Positions 31,602-41,989 of a stretch of DNA of 64,000 nt are shown piece after piece. The notes beneath the pieces are model-generated. The model made no database searches and was not told the origin of the DNA. It saw nothing but the letters and a program-made list of their open reading frames with translations. Numbering within the stretch: position 1 is the first letter of the stretch; each line of letters opens with the position of its first letter. Location of the stretch: positions 62,001 to 126,000 of the forward strand of contig QJPP01001921.1 of NCBI GenBank assembly GCA_003996215.1, in the 5' to 3' direction. Both the position numbers and the translations under genes were made by a program. The stretch comes from Jaltomata sinuosa. Its lineage: Eukaryota; Streptophyta; Magnoliopsida; Solanales; Solanaceae.

Positions 31602-34367
31602 ATGCTTGCGAACCCTAGCTTCCATGGACGACCTCTGCAGTTGGTACCAACAGTTCGCAACGAACTCTGCAGATCCTACCCTTTCCCTCTACACCTACAC
31701 ACCAGAAGCTATCACTTTCTTTCTTCCTCAACTAGAAGAAGAAGCATTAGCCGAAGTTTTACTCAATTCTCCATAAGAGCTTCAGAGGACGTCTCTGTTT
31801 TAGCTTCGGATAGTGCAGGAGTTCAAGCTTTCCCCTTATCTGTTCAAATTCCCATTGGCGATAGACATATAACAGTTGAGACAGGTCTTATAGGAAGGCA
31901 GGCTAGTGGGTCTGTTACAATTAGAGATGGAGAAACTATTATCTATACAACTGTTTGTTTAGCTGATGCCCCAAGTGAGCCTTCTGATTTTTTCCCACTT
32001 TCTGTTCATTATCAAGAACGTTTTTCTGCAGCTGGTAGGACTAGTGGCGGATTTTTTAAACGAGAGGGCAAGACAAAAGATCATGAAGTTCTCATTTGTA
32101 GATTGATAGATAGGCCTTTACGTCCAACAATGCTCAAGGGGTTTTACTATGAAACTCAAGTGCTCTCTTGGGTATTAAGTTATGATGGTTTGCATCCACC
32201 AGATGCATTGGCAGTTACGGCTGCTGGAATTGCTATGGCTTTGTCTGAAGTACCAAATTCAGATGTTATAGCTGGAGTTCAAATTGGTCTAATTGGTGAC
32301 AAGTTCATTGTGAATCCAACTATTCAGGAAATGGAAAACTCCAAGTTGAATTTGTTACTAGCAGGCTCCAAAAATGCAATATTGATGATTGAGGGGTACT
32401 GTGATTTTCTTACGGAAGACAAGTTGCTTGAAGCTGTACAAGTTGGGCAGGATGCTGTGCGGGGTATCTGCAAGGAGGTGGAATCTTTAGTGCAGAAATG
32501 TGGAAAGCCAAAAATGTTTGATGCAATCAGATTACCTCCTAAAGAGCTGTATAAGCTAGTCGAAGAAATTGCTGGCAGTGAGTTAGTGGAAGTTCTACAA
32601 ATTAAGAACAAGATTCCAAGAAGAAAGGCGTTATCATCATTGGAAGAATATGTAATAAGCATATTGTCTGACAAGGGTTATATCAGTACAATGGAAGCTT
32701 TTGGGTCAACTGAGATGATGCCAGATTTGCTAGAGGAGGACGAAGATGAAGAAGTGGTGGTTGATGGTGAAGTTGATGAGGGTGATGTTCACATAAAGCC
32801 AGTTGCAAGAAAAACTGTGCCATTGTTGTTCTCTGAGGTGGATGTGAAGCTGGTATTTAAGGAAGTTACTTCCAATTTTTTGCGGAAACGGATCGTGGAG
32901 AGAGGTAAGAGAAGTGATGGAAGGAGCCCTCAGGAGATACGATCGATTGATGCACGCTGTGGACTGCTTCCTAGGGCACATGGGAGTGCTCTCTTCACTC
33001 GAGGTGAAACACAGTCATTGGCGGTGGTAACAGTTGGTGATAAGCAAATGGCACAGAAGATAGATAACCTTGTAGATGAAGATGAATACAAGAGATTTTA
33101 TCTTCAGTACTCATTTCCACCCTCGTGCGTTGGTGAAGTTGGGCGGGTAGGGGCTCCATCTAGAAGAGAAATTGGTCATGGAATGCTTGCAGAGAGAGCA
33201 CTAGAACCAATACTGCCTCCTGAAGATGACTTTCCTTACACTGTTCGTGTTGAGAGTACCATCACTGAAAGCAATGGCTCATCGAGTATGGCGTCTGTAT
33301 GTGGTGGGTGCTTGGCTTTGCAAGATGCTGGTGTTCCTGTCAAGTGTTCTATTGCAGGTATTGCAATGGGTATGGTTCTGGACACAAAGGAATTTGGTGG
33401 AGATGGAACTCCACTCATCCTTTCAGACATATTGGGTTCTGAAGATGCATCAGGAGATATGGATTTCAAGGTTGCTGGAAATGATGTTGGTATTACAGCA
33501 TTTCAGATGGACATAAAGGTTGGAGGAATTACGCTGCCAATCATGAAACAAGCTCTCTCACAAGCAAAAGATGGTCGAAAGCACATTCTTGCTGAGATGT
33601 CAAAATGCTCGCCACCCCCTTCAAGAAAGCTGTCAAAATATGCTCCGCTCATCCATGTTATGAAGGTTAAACCAGAAAAAATAAACCTTATAATTGGTGC
33701 TGGTGGAAAGAAGGTGAAGAGCATTATTGAAGAAACTGGTGTTGAAGCTATTGAGACACAAGATGATGGCGTGGTGAAAATAACTGCAAAGGATTTGTCA
33801 AGCCTGGAAAAGTCAAAAGCCATCATAAGTAATCTAACAATGGTTCCAACTGTTGGTGACATATATAGGAATTGTGAAATTAAATCTATTGCACCTTATG
33901 GTGTTTTTGTGGAGATCGTGCCTGGACGAGAGGGATTATGCCATATCAGTGAGCTGAGTGCAAATTGGCTAGCCAAGGCTGAAGATGCTTTCAAAGTTGG
34001 AGACCGCCTGGATGTCAAGCTCATAGAGATCAATGACAAGGGGCAACTTCGGTTAAGCCGGCGTGCATTACTTCCAGATGCCGAGACCGAGAAACAAAGT
34101 ACAAAGCCACGCAGTGCTAGCCTTCCAAATGACAATGTAGTTTCACCGAGAACTCCAGACAAGGGTAAACCTAAGAAAGCTGCGACTGTATCAAAGGATG
34201 GTTCAGCATCAGAGAGTGAGGATCCTCTGAAGGAGAAAACAGTTCCCATCAACGTAGCAGCCAAGAGATTAGTAAGTCCAGAAAAAGATGGACCAAAAAT
34301 AAGTGGCGGCAACATCTCCAGCAAAAGTGGAAATGCAGTAGTCAATGGAGAGTCAAAAGTTGTATAA
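31602..34367 (+). CDS. PNP1: Polynucleotide phosphorylase, chloroplast-type (921 aa)
   Basis: PNPase degrades RNA 3' to 5' by phosphorolysis and can add tails. The plastid form takes part in 3'-end maturation and turnover of chloroplast RNA. Residues 1 to about 65 are rich in Ser and Arg with few acids, as in a plastid transit peptide. Then come RNase PH domain 1 (about 80-215, FFKREG at 151-156), a helical domain (about 240-350), an acidic insert (378-396) and RNase PH domain 2 (about 437-640, catalytic-region GDMDFKVAG at 618-626). A KH domain (about 680-745, IIGAGGKK) and an S1 domain (752-822) follow. A charged low-complexity tail (825-921) ends the protein. All core motifs are intact and the frame is uninterrupted, without introns. 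The ATG at 31602 was chosen because it adds the transit peptide. A mitochondrial isoform is the alternative; the transit region alone does not settle this. Confidence 0.95.
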   Translation: MLANPSFHGRPLQLVPTVRNELCRSYPFPLHLHTRSYHFLSSSTRRRSISRSFTQFSIRASEDVSVLASDSAGVQAFPLSVQIPIGDRHITVETGLIGRQASGSVTIRDGETIIYTTVCLADAPSEPSDFFPLSVHYQERFSAAGRTSGGFFKREGKTKDHEVLICRLIDRPLRPTMLKGFYYETQVLSWVLSYDGLHPPDALAVTAAGIAMALSEVPNSDVIAGVQIGLIGDKFIVNPTIQEMENSKLNLLLAGSKNAILMIEGYCDFLTEDKLLEAVQVGQDAVRGICKEVESLVQKCGKPKMFDAIRLPPKELYKLVEEIAGSELVEVLQIKNKIPRRKALSSLEEYVISILSDKGYISTMEAFGSTEMMPDLLEEDEDEEVVVDGEVDEGDVHIKPVARKTVPLLFSEVDVKLVFKEVTSNFLRKRIVERGKRSDGRSPQEIRSIDARCGLLPRAHGSALFTRGETQSLAVVTVGDKQMAQKIDNLVDEDEYKRFYLQYSFPPSCVGEVGRVGAPSRREIGHGMLAERALEPILPPEDDFPYTVRVESTITESNGSSSMASVCGGCLALQDAGVPVKCSIAGIAMGMVLDTKEFGGDGTPLILSDILGSEDASGDMDFKVAGNDVGITAFQMDIKVGGITLPIMKQALSQAKDGRKHILAEMSKCSPPPSRKLSKYAPLIHVMKVKPEKINLIIGAGGKKVKSIIEETGVEAIETQDDGVVKITAKDLSSLEKSKAIISNLTMVPTVGDIYRNCEIKSIAPYGVFVEIVPGREGLCHISELSANWLAKAEDAFKVGDRLDVKLIEINDKGQLRLSRRALLPDAETEKQSTKPRSASLPNDNVVSPRTPDKGKPKKAATVSKDGSASESEDPLKEKTVPINVAAKRLVSPEKDGPKISGGNISSKSGNAVVNGESKVV

Positions 34368-34511
34368 CCAAGAGATGGTGCGATGCTGTTAAAGTCCTCA
34401 TTTTGATATATAAATTTATTTATTGTCCAAGACTTGTGTTAAACCACAAATTTATTTCATCCTAATCAAACAGTGGCATATAAATTGGGACGAAGGGAGT
34501 ATTAGTTTCTT
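34368..34511 (+). other. PNPase 3' flank ending in a Stowaway-like MITE terminus
   Basis: Positions 34473-34500 read GGCATATAAATTGGGACGAA then GGGAGTA, the complement of the Stowaway-type end CTCCCTTCGTCCCAATTTAT. Only one end is found, so this is a fragment. The duplicated profilin piece starts right after it. Confidence 0.5.
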
Positions 34512-34840
34512 ATGACTCTCCTGGGCAGTGCAATATGATTGTTGAAAGGCTTGGGTGATTATCTTGTTGAGCAAGGTCTGTAGGCATATTGGTAAGTTGA
34601 TTCCAACTTTCTGCCATTGGGCATCAGTTTTCTTGGTCTCTTTTATCCACACCTTATGATGAGTTGAAACAACTTTTTGCAGTGTATTAGTATATCATCC
34701 TTACATAATTGTGCGTGCTGTTTACTGAGGAGAAGTTTGTAATCATTAACTGCTCTATCATTGTATTTCTTTTTTCTATGTTTTTACAGATACAAGCTTT
34801 TGTCATTGAGCACTTGGTTGGTTATGGTGTTTATACTGCT
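34512..34840 (+). pseudogene. Truncated profilin copy: end of exon 3 plus 3' flank
   Basis: The sequence matches profilin from 13132 (ATGACTCCTGGGCAGTGCAA) through the stop codon and about 330 bp of 3' flank. A two-base insertion near 34518 and an extra T near 34551 break the frame, and exons 1 and 2 are missing. A ~65-bp piece of the original flank (about 13447-13515) is absent here. It is a relic of the segmental duplication, not a gene. Confidence 0.9.
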
Positions 34841-34979
34841 TAAACACGAGTAGATGAGGGAGGGGCTTTTCTTTTTTAAGTTAATGGCTAAAAACCCCTG
34901 AATTGTGTCTTTTTTCAAATTTCATACTTAAACTATGGACAAGTATTAAAACACTCCGGACTTAACAAATGTCACTGTT

Positions 34980-36270
34980 TGTTAGCAAACGCTTAGAAGT
35001 GGTAAGAGGGGAAGGGAATGCAAGCAATGGAACAATGGTGGAGGGGAGTAGTAAAATGAATAGGGGTGGTCACCTGGTGTCCAACTCATTAAAATGTTTG
35101 TGTCATGTGGGATTAGATGTTCACCTTGGACATTCTTAACGGAGGAGAGGCATATTTAAATCATTTGAATAAGGACACGAATATTTTTGTGCGGATAGTA
35201 TAACAGAGATTAATCTTGATTCTTTTCACATAGTAAAGGGTCAGACACCATTTTTCCTTAGTAAAGTATTCCCTTCATGTTCATTTTTATATACGGAGGT
35301 TTAAATTTGTCATCCTTTTACCTATTAGACTCCAATTATTCTTAGCATTATCTTTTGAGTAACAAATGTCTTTCCTTTTAGATGACATATGTAAGACTTT
35401 AATTAAATATGTGATACTGGTTTATTGGTTCACCCGATATTAGATCCAACCCATAAATAACCTCACCCACTCAAATTTATTTGTTTGAAATTGTTGGGGC
35501 TGTATTTCTAAGAATTCACTATTATTAAAGGATGAAGAAGCTGAATTGAATTTAGATCATAAAATCTAGACTATAATATATCCTTAATATTAATTTTTGA
35601 GTTAAAAATGTCCCTCATTTTATGTAGCGTTTTAATTAAATATGCGGTACTAATTTATTGGTCCACCTGGATATTAAATTCAACTCATAAATAACCCCAC
35701 CCACTCAAATTTATTTGTTTGAAATTATTGACACTGAATATCTAAGAATCTACTATTATTAAAGGATGAAGAAATCTAGTTGAATCCAGATCCAAAATTG
35801 ATTGGAGCTAATTTGCACTGGTTTAGAACCACTGCTTCAAACGAAAAAGACATTATTTTTTTTGGAATCTATTCAGTCACAAAACGTGAAGCGAGAAGGA
35901 ACTGGGTACGAACAAATAATTTTTGATTGTTTTGAGTTAACTCGAACTAGTCAAGTTATTCATAGTTGGGGCCACGTGGACCAATAAATGAATATCACCT
36001 ATAGAATTCAAATCTTACATGTGTCATCTCATAATTTCATTAAAAGAAAGAGTATTTTTAACCCAAAGTAATCTTGACAATTGGGGTTTAATAGGTAAAA
36101 GAAGATATTTTTAATTCGAAAATTAATGTTAAAGATAATTGGGATCCAATAAGCGGAAGGATTGCAAATTTTAAGCCATTCCCTATGCGAGCATTTTGAC
36201 CATCTTTTGTTTTATATGGTATTTTTCTTTTCTATGTGACACACTTTCTCTTTTAGTTTGTTCTAAAGAG
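34980..36270 (+). repeat. Copy B of the PNPase upstream block, with an internal tandem duplication
   Basis: Collinear with 30735-31552 but longer, because a segment (CACTCAAATTTATTTGTTTG through ATTATTAAAGGATGAAGAA) occurs twice, at about 35430-35560 and 35663-35800. It ends at TTCTCTTTTAGTTTGTTC (near 36255), ~50 bp short of where the PNPase ATG would be. No PNPase coding sequence follows. Confidence 0.82.
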
Positions 36271-36488
36271 ATGTCTTTTTATAATTACAAATAAATTAAT
36301 TTTTTAAAAATTATTTTATTCATAAGGTGATTTATAACAATATAAATGTTTAAGATTTGTTTTAAATAATATTATAAAAGACGCGAGCGCGAAGCGAGAT
36401 ATTTTACCTGTTACGAAGCGAGGCCTAAACGCTGAGGCATAAATTTCATGGATCCTTTAATTTTTAATATTTTATAAATTGATATAAT
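36271..36488. other. Short spacer with a CpG-rich patch
   Basis: Mostly AT-rich. Positions 36381-36441 hold an unusual CpG-rich patch (GACGCGAGCGCGAAGCGAG, then GCGAGGCCTAAACGCTGAGGC). No gene. Confidence 0.45.
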
Positions 36489-38472
36489 TGTTGACACCCA
36501 ATTTTTACCCTCCACATTACAAATTAATCTTGAGCCTTTTTCAAATTTTAAACAATTTTTTAAATAATTATTTCGTAAAAAGGATAAATTATTTTCCAAA
36601 CCAGCTTTATAGTAGTCTTGAGTAAAAATTTATATTTTTTCATATTTAATTATGTGAAATTTATATAGGTTTACTTAAATAACTATTTTAGAGTTTAATT
36701 TCATGAGAAAACCCTTTTAAGAGATTAAACACTTGATTTTCCTCCAAATTATTTCAAATTTAGAGATTAATTGAATAATTAATTTCATATTTTGTTAAAA
36801 GGTTGAAAACAATAATTATTTTGAATTATTTAAATTTATTAAAGCTCGAAATTAATCTTAATTAATTCATCTTTATTTCCATTCTAGTCTATCTCTTTAA
36901 GGGCATTTAAAACTTAGTCGGATATTTCCAATTCCTCTTAAATTGGCTAGGCCACATTCGCAAAATGTGGCCATTATTTAAATGGCCCTTCACCAGCCTT
37001 GCTTCAGCCTCCATTTGGGCCAACAATTTCCAACCAGCCTGGCCCAACTCTTTCAATCCGCCTAGCCCACTCCCACTTCTCCTCAACCCGGTCCAAATGC
37101 ACCCTTATACTCACACCCTTAACCCCTTATAACTCCTCCTTCTCTTTTCCTCTCACAAAAGACAACCAAACGCCCCTTATCTCTCCTCTGCTCCTTCTTC
37201 GTACAACAAACCAAAACCCAGTAAACCCTAACGTCTCAAGCTCCAACGATGACAAATCCAGCAAAAACGATGCCTTAACCCCGTCAAAATTCCCAAACGA
37301 CGTCCGTTCTCCGTCAAAGCGTGTGCTGGCAACCACGAAGGTTCTAGAAATTGTCCTAGGTGGCGATTTCTCCGCACAATCCGTGGAAATTTGTACAAAT
37401 TTATACAATTTCCTTGCTCTTCAAGCCTTATCCGTTGGAGATTTGAATTTCCTCAAGGAAAAAATTTCCGAAATTACCCATCCGTTTTCCCCCTCTTTTC
37501 ACCCTAAAATCTTCCTATAAATACCCTCTAAAATGGAGGGATAAAGGGGGCTGGCTTTTGATTCCTGAGGTTTGTGGAGAATCACTCTCTAAATCTCAAA
37601 ATGGAGCAAAAGTTTCAGAGAAATATCAATTAAAAAAATCGAGTTCCGGCGAAGTCGAATACGTTTTCTGGCAGTGGTGAGAGAAGACTCTGACAAGGCT
37701 CGAAGTTCCAGTCGCTGCTCACCAATAGGTAACATCTCGTTCCACCCCTATGTTTTCTTTCATGTATTTCCGTTGGAATTAGTAGAATACTTTGGTTTTA
37801 GGCTGGTCTTGTTTGAAAGATATTTGACCATTGTTTGTGAGAATGCAACAAACTTGAGATTCTAAAGTATTGTTCTGTTGGTTTGAAGTTTTTGAAGTAC
37901 TGAGTTTTTTTTAGTCCTTTTCTTCTCTCTGTTTAGGGTCACTATGTGATTGCATAAGCTTTTCGTTTTATGTTAGCTATGGATATAAGTAACCCGTTTG
38001 ATCTTCATGAATTTCCTGAAACTTTTTTTTGTGTGTTTGTTGTTCTTAGCATCCTTTCTATAGTTGTGAATATGTGTGAGCAATTTGTGTAATGGAAATA
38101 CTCTTGAAGAATCTCCTTAGCTCTCAATACTAGACGAGATTCCTTAAGAGGGGCAGAATTGATCTTTGGGATTGCTCCTTAGTTCTCGCCAAAGATCATA
38201 GAACGTTGGAACGAAATCAAACTCCACCATAGTTCGAATTTCATTCTAACAGGCCTTCAAAATTCAAATGATAGGATGTAGGTTAAGCCAATTTGCTAAG
38301 AAAAGATAGTTGCGGCATGTTAGTCTCTCCTTTTCGTCCTTGTCTGCCTATGTTTTATGATGTTCTTATAGGCTAGAAACTCGGAGTTAGTGATTTCTCA
38401 TGTTTCTTTCAAATGATAAGTTGTAGTTAGTATTCGACTTGCAGATGTTTTTTTTTGAGAATTACTAGCTTT
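36489..38472 (+). mobile_element. Degenerate long-LTR gypsy-like sequence, left part
   Basis: It begins TGTTGACACCCAATTTTTACC, the same start as the LTRs at 46697 and (reversed) 22405. A TATA-like site (TATAAATACCCTC, about 37518-37530) is followed by a leader-like stretch. No internal domain is evident. The open frame at 36999-37520 is compositionally like LTR sequence and is not called as a gene. Similar material resumes after the LINE. Confidence 0.55.
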
Positions 38473-39980
38473 AATGCCAGGAAGCTCGACTACAGAAGCT
38501 ATTCATCTCCTTAGAAGACTGGTGGAGCAGTACAGGGAAAGGAAGAAGGACTTGCACATGGTGTTCATCGATTTAGAAAAGGCGTATGATAAAGTCCCTA
38601 GGGAGGTCCTTTGGAGGTGCTTGGAGGCTCGAGGTGTACCCGTGGCGTACACCAGATCGATTAAGGACATGTATGAGGGGGCCAAGACTCGCGTTAGAAC
38701 TGTGGGAGGAGATTCGGAGAACTTTCCCGTGTTAATGGGGTTGCACCAGGATCGACCCTTAGCCCTTTTCTATTTGCCTTGGTAATGGATGTATTTTCGC
38801 GGCAAATACAAGGTGAGGTGCCATTCTGCATGTTATTTGCGGATGATGTAGTTTTGGTTGACGAAACTCGCGGAGGAGTTAATGCTAAGTTGGAGGTTTG
38901 GAGACAGACCCTCGAGTCTAAGGGGTTTAGGTTGAGCAGGACCAAGACTGAATATATGGAGTGCAAGTTCAGTGAGGCGACTCAGGATGATGACGTAGAA
39001 GTGAAGCTGGATACACAGGTCATCCAAAAGAAAGGGAGTTTCAAGTATCTTGGGTCTATTATCCAGGAAAATGGAGAGATCGATGAGGATGTCACTCACC
39101 GTATTGGTGTTGGGTGGATGAAATGGAGGCTCGCATCTGGAGTCTTGTGTGATAAGAAGGTGCCTACTAAAATTAAAGGAAAATTCTACAGAGTGGTGGT
39201 TCGACCAGCTTTGTTGTATGGAATAGAGTGTTGGCCAGTAAAGAACTCCCATATTCAAAAGATGAAGGTGGCGGAGATGAGAATGTTGCGATGGATGTGC
39301 GAGTTTACTAGGAGAGATAGGATTAGGAATGAGGATATCCGAGATAAGGTGGGTGTGGCATCGGTGGAAGATAAGATGCGAGAAGCGAGGTTGAGATGGT
39401 TCGGACATGTAAGGAGGAGAGGCATGGATGCTCCAGTGCGGAGGTGTGAGAGGTTGGCTATGGATGGATACCGGAGAGGACGAGGTAGACCGAAAAAGTA
39501 TTGGGGAGAGGTGATTCGATAGGACATGGCGCAGTTGCAGCTTACCGAGGACATGACCTTAGATAGGAAGGTGTGGAGGACGCGGATTAGGGTAGAAGAG
39601 TAGTAGGTAGAAGTGTGGGTAGGCTAGTAGGTAGGAGTGTGTTTCCTTGTTGTCCTGACTAGTAATCGTAGTGCTCGCTTATAGTTTTTTGTGCTTGGAT
39701 TCCTCGTAGTAGTATTTGTGGCAGTGTTCTGCTTCTGTCTGTTGTTTGTTACTACATATTACTTCCTATCGTCTCTTGTAGTTTTATCATGTTTTTGTAT
39801 CCTGTATCTTTGTTACGTCCTTTTTAGCCTATTCTTAGACTGTTTTTGTCTTGAGCCGGGGGTCTATCGGAAACAGCCTCTCTACCTCACCTCTGAGGTA
39901 GTGGTACGGACTGCGTACACTCTACCCTCCCCAGACCCCACGTTGTGGGAATACACTGGGTATGTTGTTGTTGTTGTTGT
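38473..39980 (+). mobile_element. 5'-truncated RTE-type LINE
   Basis: Reverse transcriptase motifs are clear: DLHMVFIDLEKAYDKVPREVLW, the FADDVVLVDET catalytic box, LESKGFRLSRTKTEY and the C-terminal RLRWFGHVRRR. The upstream endonuclease is missing, which is typical 5' truncation. A one-base loss near 38748 shifts the frame between the two halves (38474-38785 and 38779-39522). The 3' tail ends ATACACTGGGTATG(TTG)n at 39951-39980, the terminal form of plant RTE elements and of SINEs that use them. Such elements copy themselves by target-primed reverse transcription. This copy is dead. Confidence 0.9.
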
Positions 39981-41989
39981 TAATATGTTTGTTTCCTGCG
40001 ATTCGATTCAAAATGTGGTAATATACTACCTTGTATGTTAAAACTGGATGTTTGATCTTTTATATTGTGTGAAAGCATGTTTCTCATTGATTAAAGTCTG
40101 CACTGCATAGCTTTTTTGATTAAATGTAGTCGTGACCCTCTAAAAACAAATGATTTTCACTAGTTAAAGTCTCGGGTTTATGTGCATAAATGAGCATGTG
40201 TTTCATGGCTACCAAAGGTTGTTTCAATAAGATATATTCAGTTCAAATTTGTTAAACCAAATGTTGTCTAGCCTATCTTATTTTTCAAGAAGCTTTTGCA
40301 GTAGAAATATTAAGTCTGGTATATCTTCTGAAATTTGTAAAGTCTGATATGTGAAGTTTCCTACTCTGTCTTGCTACTTTGAATGAATCTCGTTTGGTAT
40401 CCTGAAAATTTGTTTGCTACTTTGACGAAAATACAACAAAATAATAGTGAATGTATTTACATGGTAGAATAAAAATGCTGATTTCTTACTCATAAGATTT
40501 CAATCCTCACTGCTCCATGTAGATTAGGGTCATCATTTTACTTTAACTAGGCAGTTTTTGATTTGTCATGTGGTGTGAATATGGTTAGAAATTTCTCTGG
40601 AAACTGATTGTCACTCATGTTTAAGAGTAATAGAGTTCTGATCATGTGTCTCCTCATAGTCAGTTGTGGGAAGGATCTCGTCTCGTAACATGTTAGAATA
40701 AAGTGAGCATATAGACCTTTCCGTTTATGCCTTTGAATGGTTTCTTTGAAAAAGGATTTATGTTTTCTTATTCGAATTGTATGAAAGTTGTTAAGTGATA
40801 TGTCCGCAAGTCGATATAAATATAGATTTTGCTTCATTCTGGATTGTCAAATTTGTCTTGTGTAAAGGTGGATTAAATAAATTTTGGTTTTCTATTGTGG
40901 TGATATGGTGAGAAATAGTTAATTTCCTCCTAATTAAATGCATCAATTCTGTTATTTTCACCATGGTATGAGTGGGAACATGTCAAACCACGTTTAAGTT
41001 AGTTCATAGGTCTCTTGTGCGCAATTGATTTTCTTTAGCTACCCCTTCGAACTATTTTAACCTGGGAGTGTATTGGCCATTCACTGATTTGTAATTTTAT
41101 TCTTGTGACATGTGATGCCGCTGAGTCCGTTATGGACTCCTCCTTCCTCCTTGCATCCCTCTCGACGGGAGAAGCCCAGCACCATTCGAATTATCCCGAA
41201 GAACTTGATGAACAGGTTGAAAATTTAAGAAAATGGGTCAAGCCCATAATAAAAACAGCAGCAGCAACGAGCCCCAATTGGACTGGACTCAGAGGAATTG
41301 GTCCAAAAGGCCTAGTATACATCGACGGTAGCAGTAACAGCCCAAAATGGGCTAAAAGTTGAAGAATTGGACTAAAAGTCCAAAAATGAGCAGCAAGTGG
41401 GCCAAAAGCCCACAACTTAGATTTAGGACAGGTCTTAATTAAGCTAAAAAGCTTAATTATCTATTTCCTCTCTTTTATTTGTGTAATTTCAATTATTATT
41501 GTAATTATTTGGACTAACACTTTTAACTCGGTTGAATTATCCCCGAAACATGTGAATGTTTCTTAGAAGAATTGAGTCGGAATAAACCCCACCCGAGGTC
41601 AAATTGGCTATCCTTTGTCAGGGATAACTCAATGAAAAGGTGTTTGTGGGCAAAGAACTCAACCCCAGGCAAAGGAAGGTAATCTTAAGCTGTCTTAAGG
41701 CCCATTCAAGGTTTTTTTTCTAGCGGTGTCCTGACCCTGTAGGCACTGCTCTGTGGATAGCTACAAATGAAGTGGGAGTCAGCTCGGGGTAGCCCCTCGA
41801 TAAGTTAGCGTAACACGCTGTAAATTGGCTAGGTTAGTGAGAATGAAACAGGTGAAAATGAGGAAGCAGGTGAGTGACAACAACATCTCTTGCCATAAGC
41901 TTGAGCCCACCTCTAACCCCCCTCCCCCATGGTAGTTTTTATCCGGAGATGGATTAATAAGGTAAGGGTTTTCATGCAAGTAGCATTGG
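39981..41989 (+). other. Probable continuation of the degenerate long-LTR sequence
   Basis: No gene supported. The texture (leader-like, intron-like AT-rich stretches, then a block with repeated GGGCC/GGCCC near 41240-41410) resembles the long LTR interrupted by the LINE. The right end could not be fixed. Confidence 0.35.

Noticed and set aside
32324..34345. Several minus-strand open frames of 77-149 codons
   Set aside because: They are antisense shadows of the intact PNPase frame and have no independent motifs.
36999..37520. Plus-strand frame of 173 codons
   Set aside because: Lies inside LTR-like sequence upstream of its TATA box; low-complexity Ser/Pro composition and no domain or conserved start.
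38833..39408. Minus-strand frame of 191 codons
   Set aside because: Antisense shadow of the LINE reverse transcriptase.
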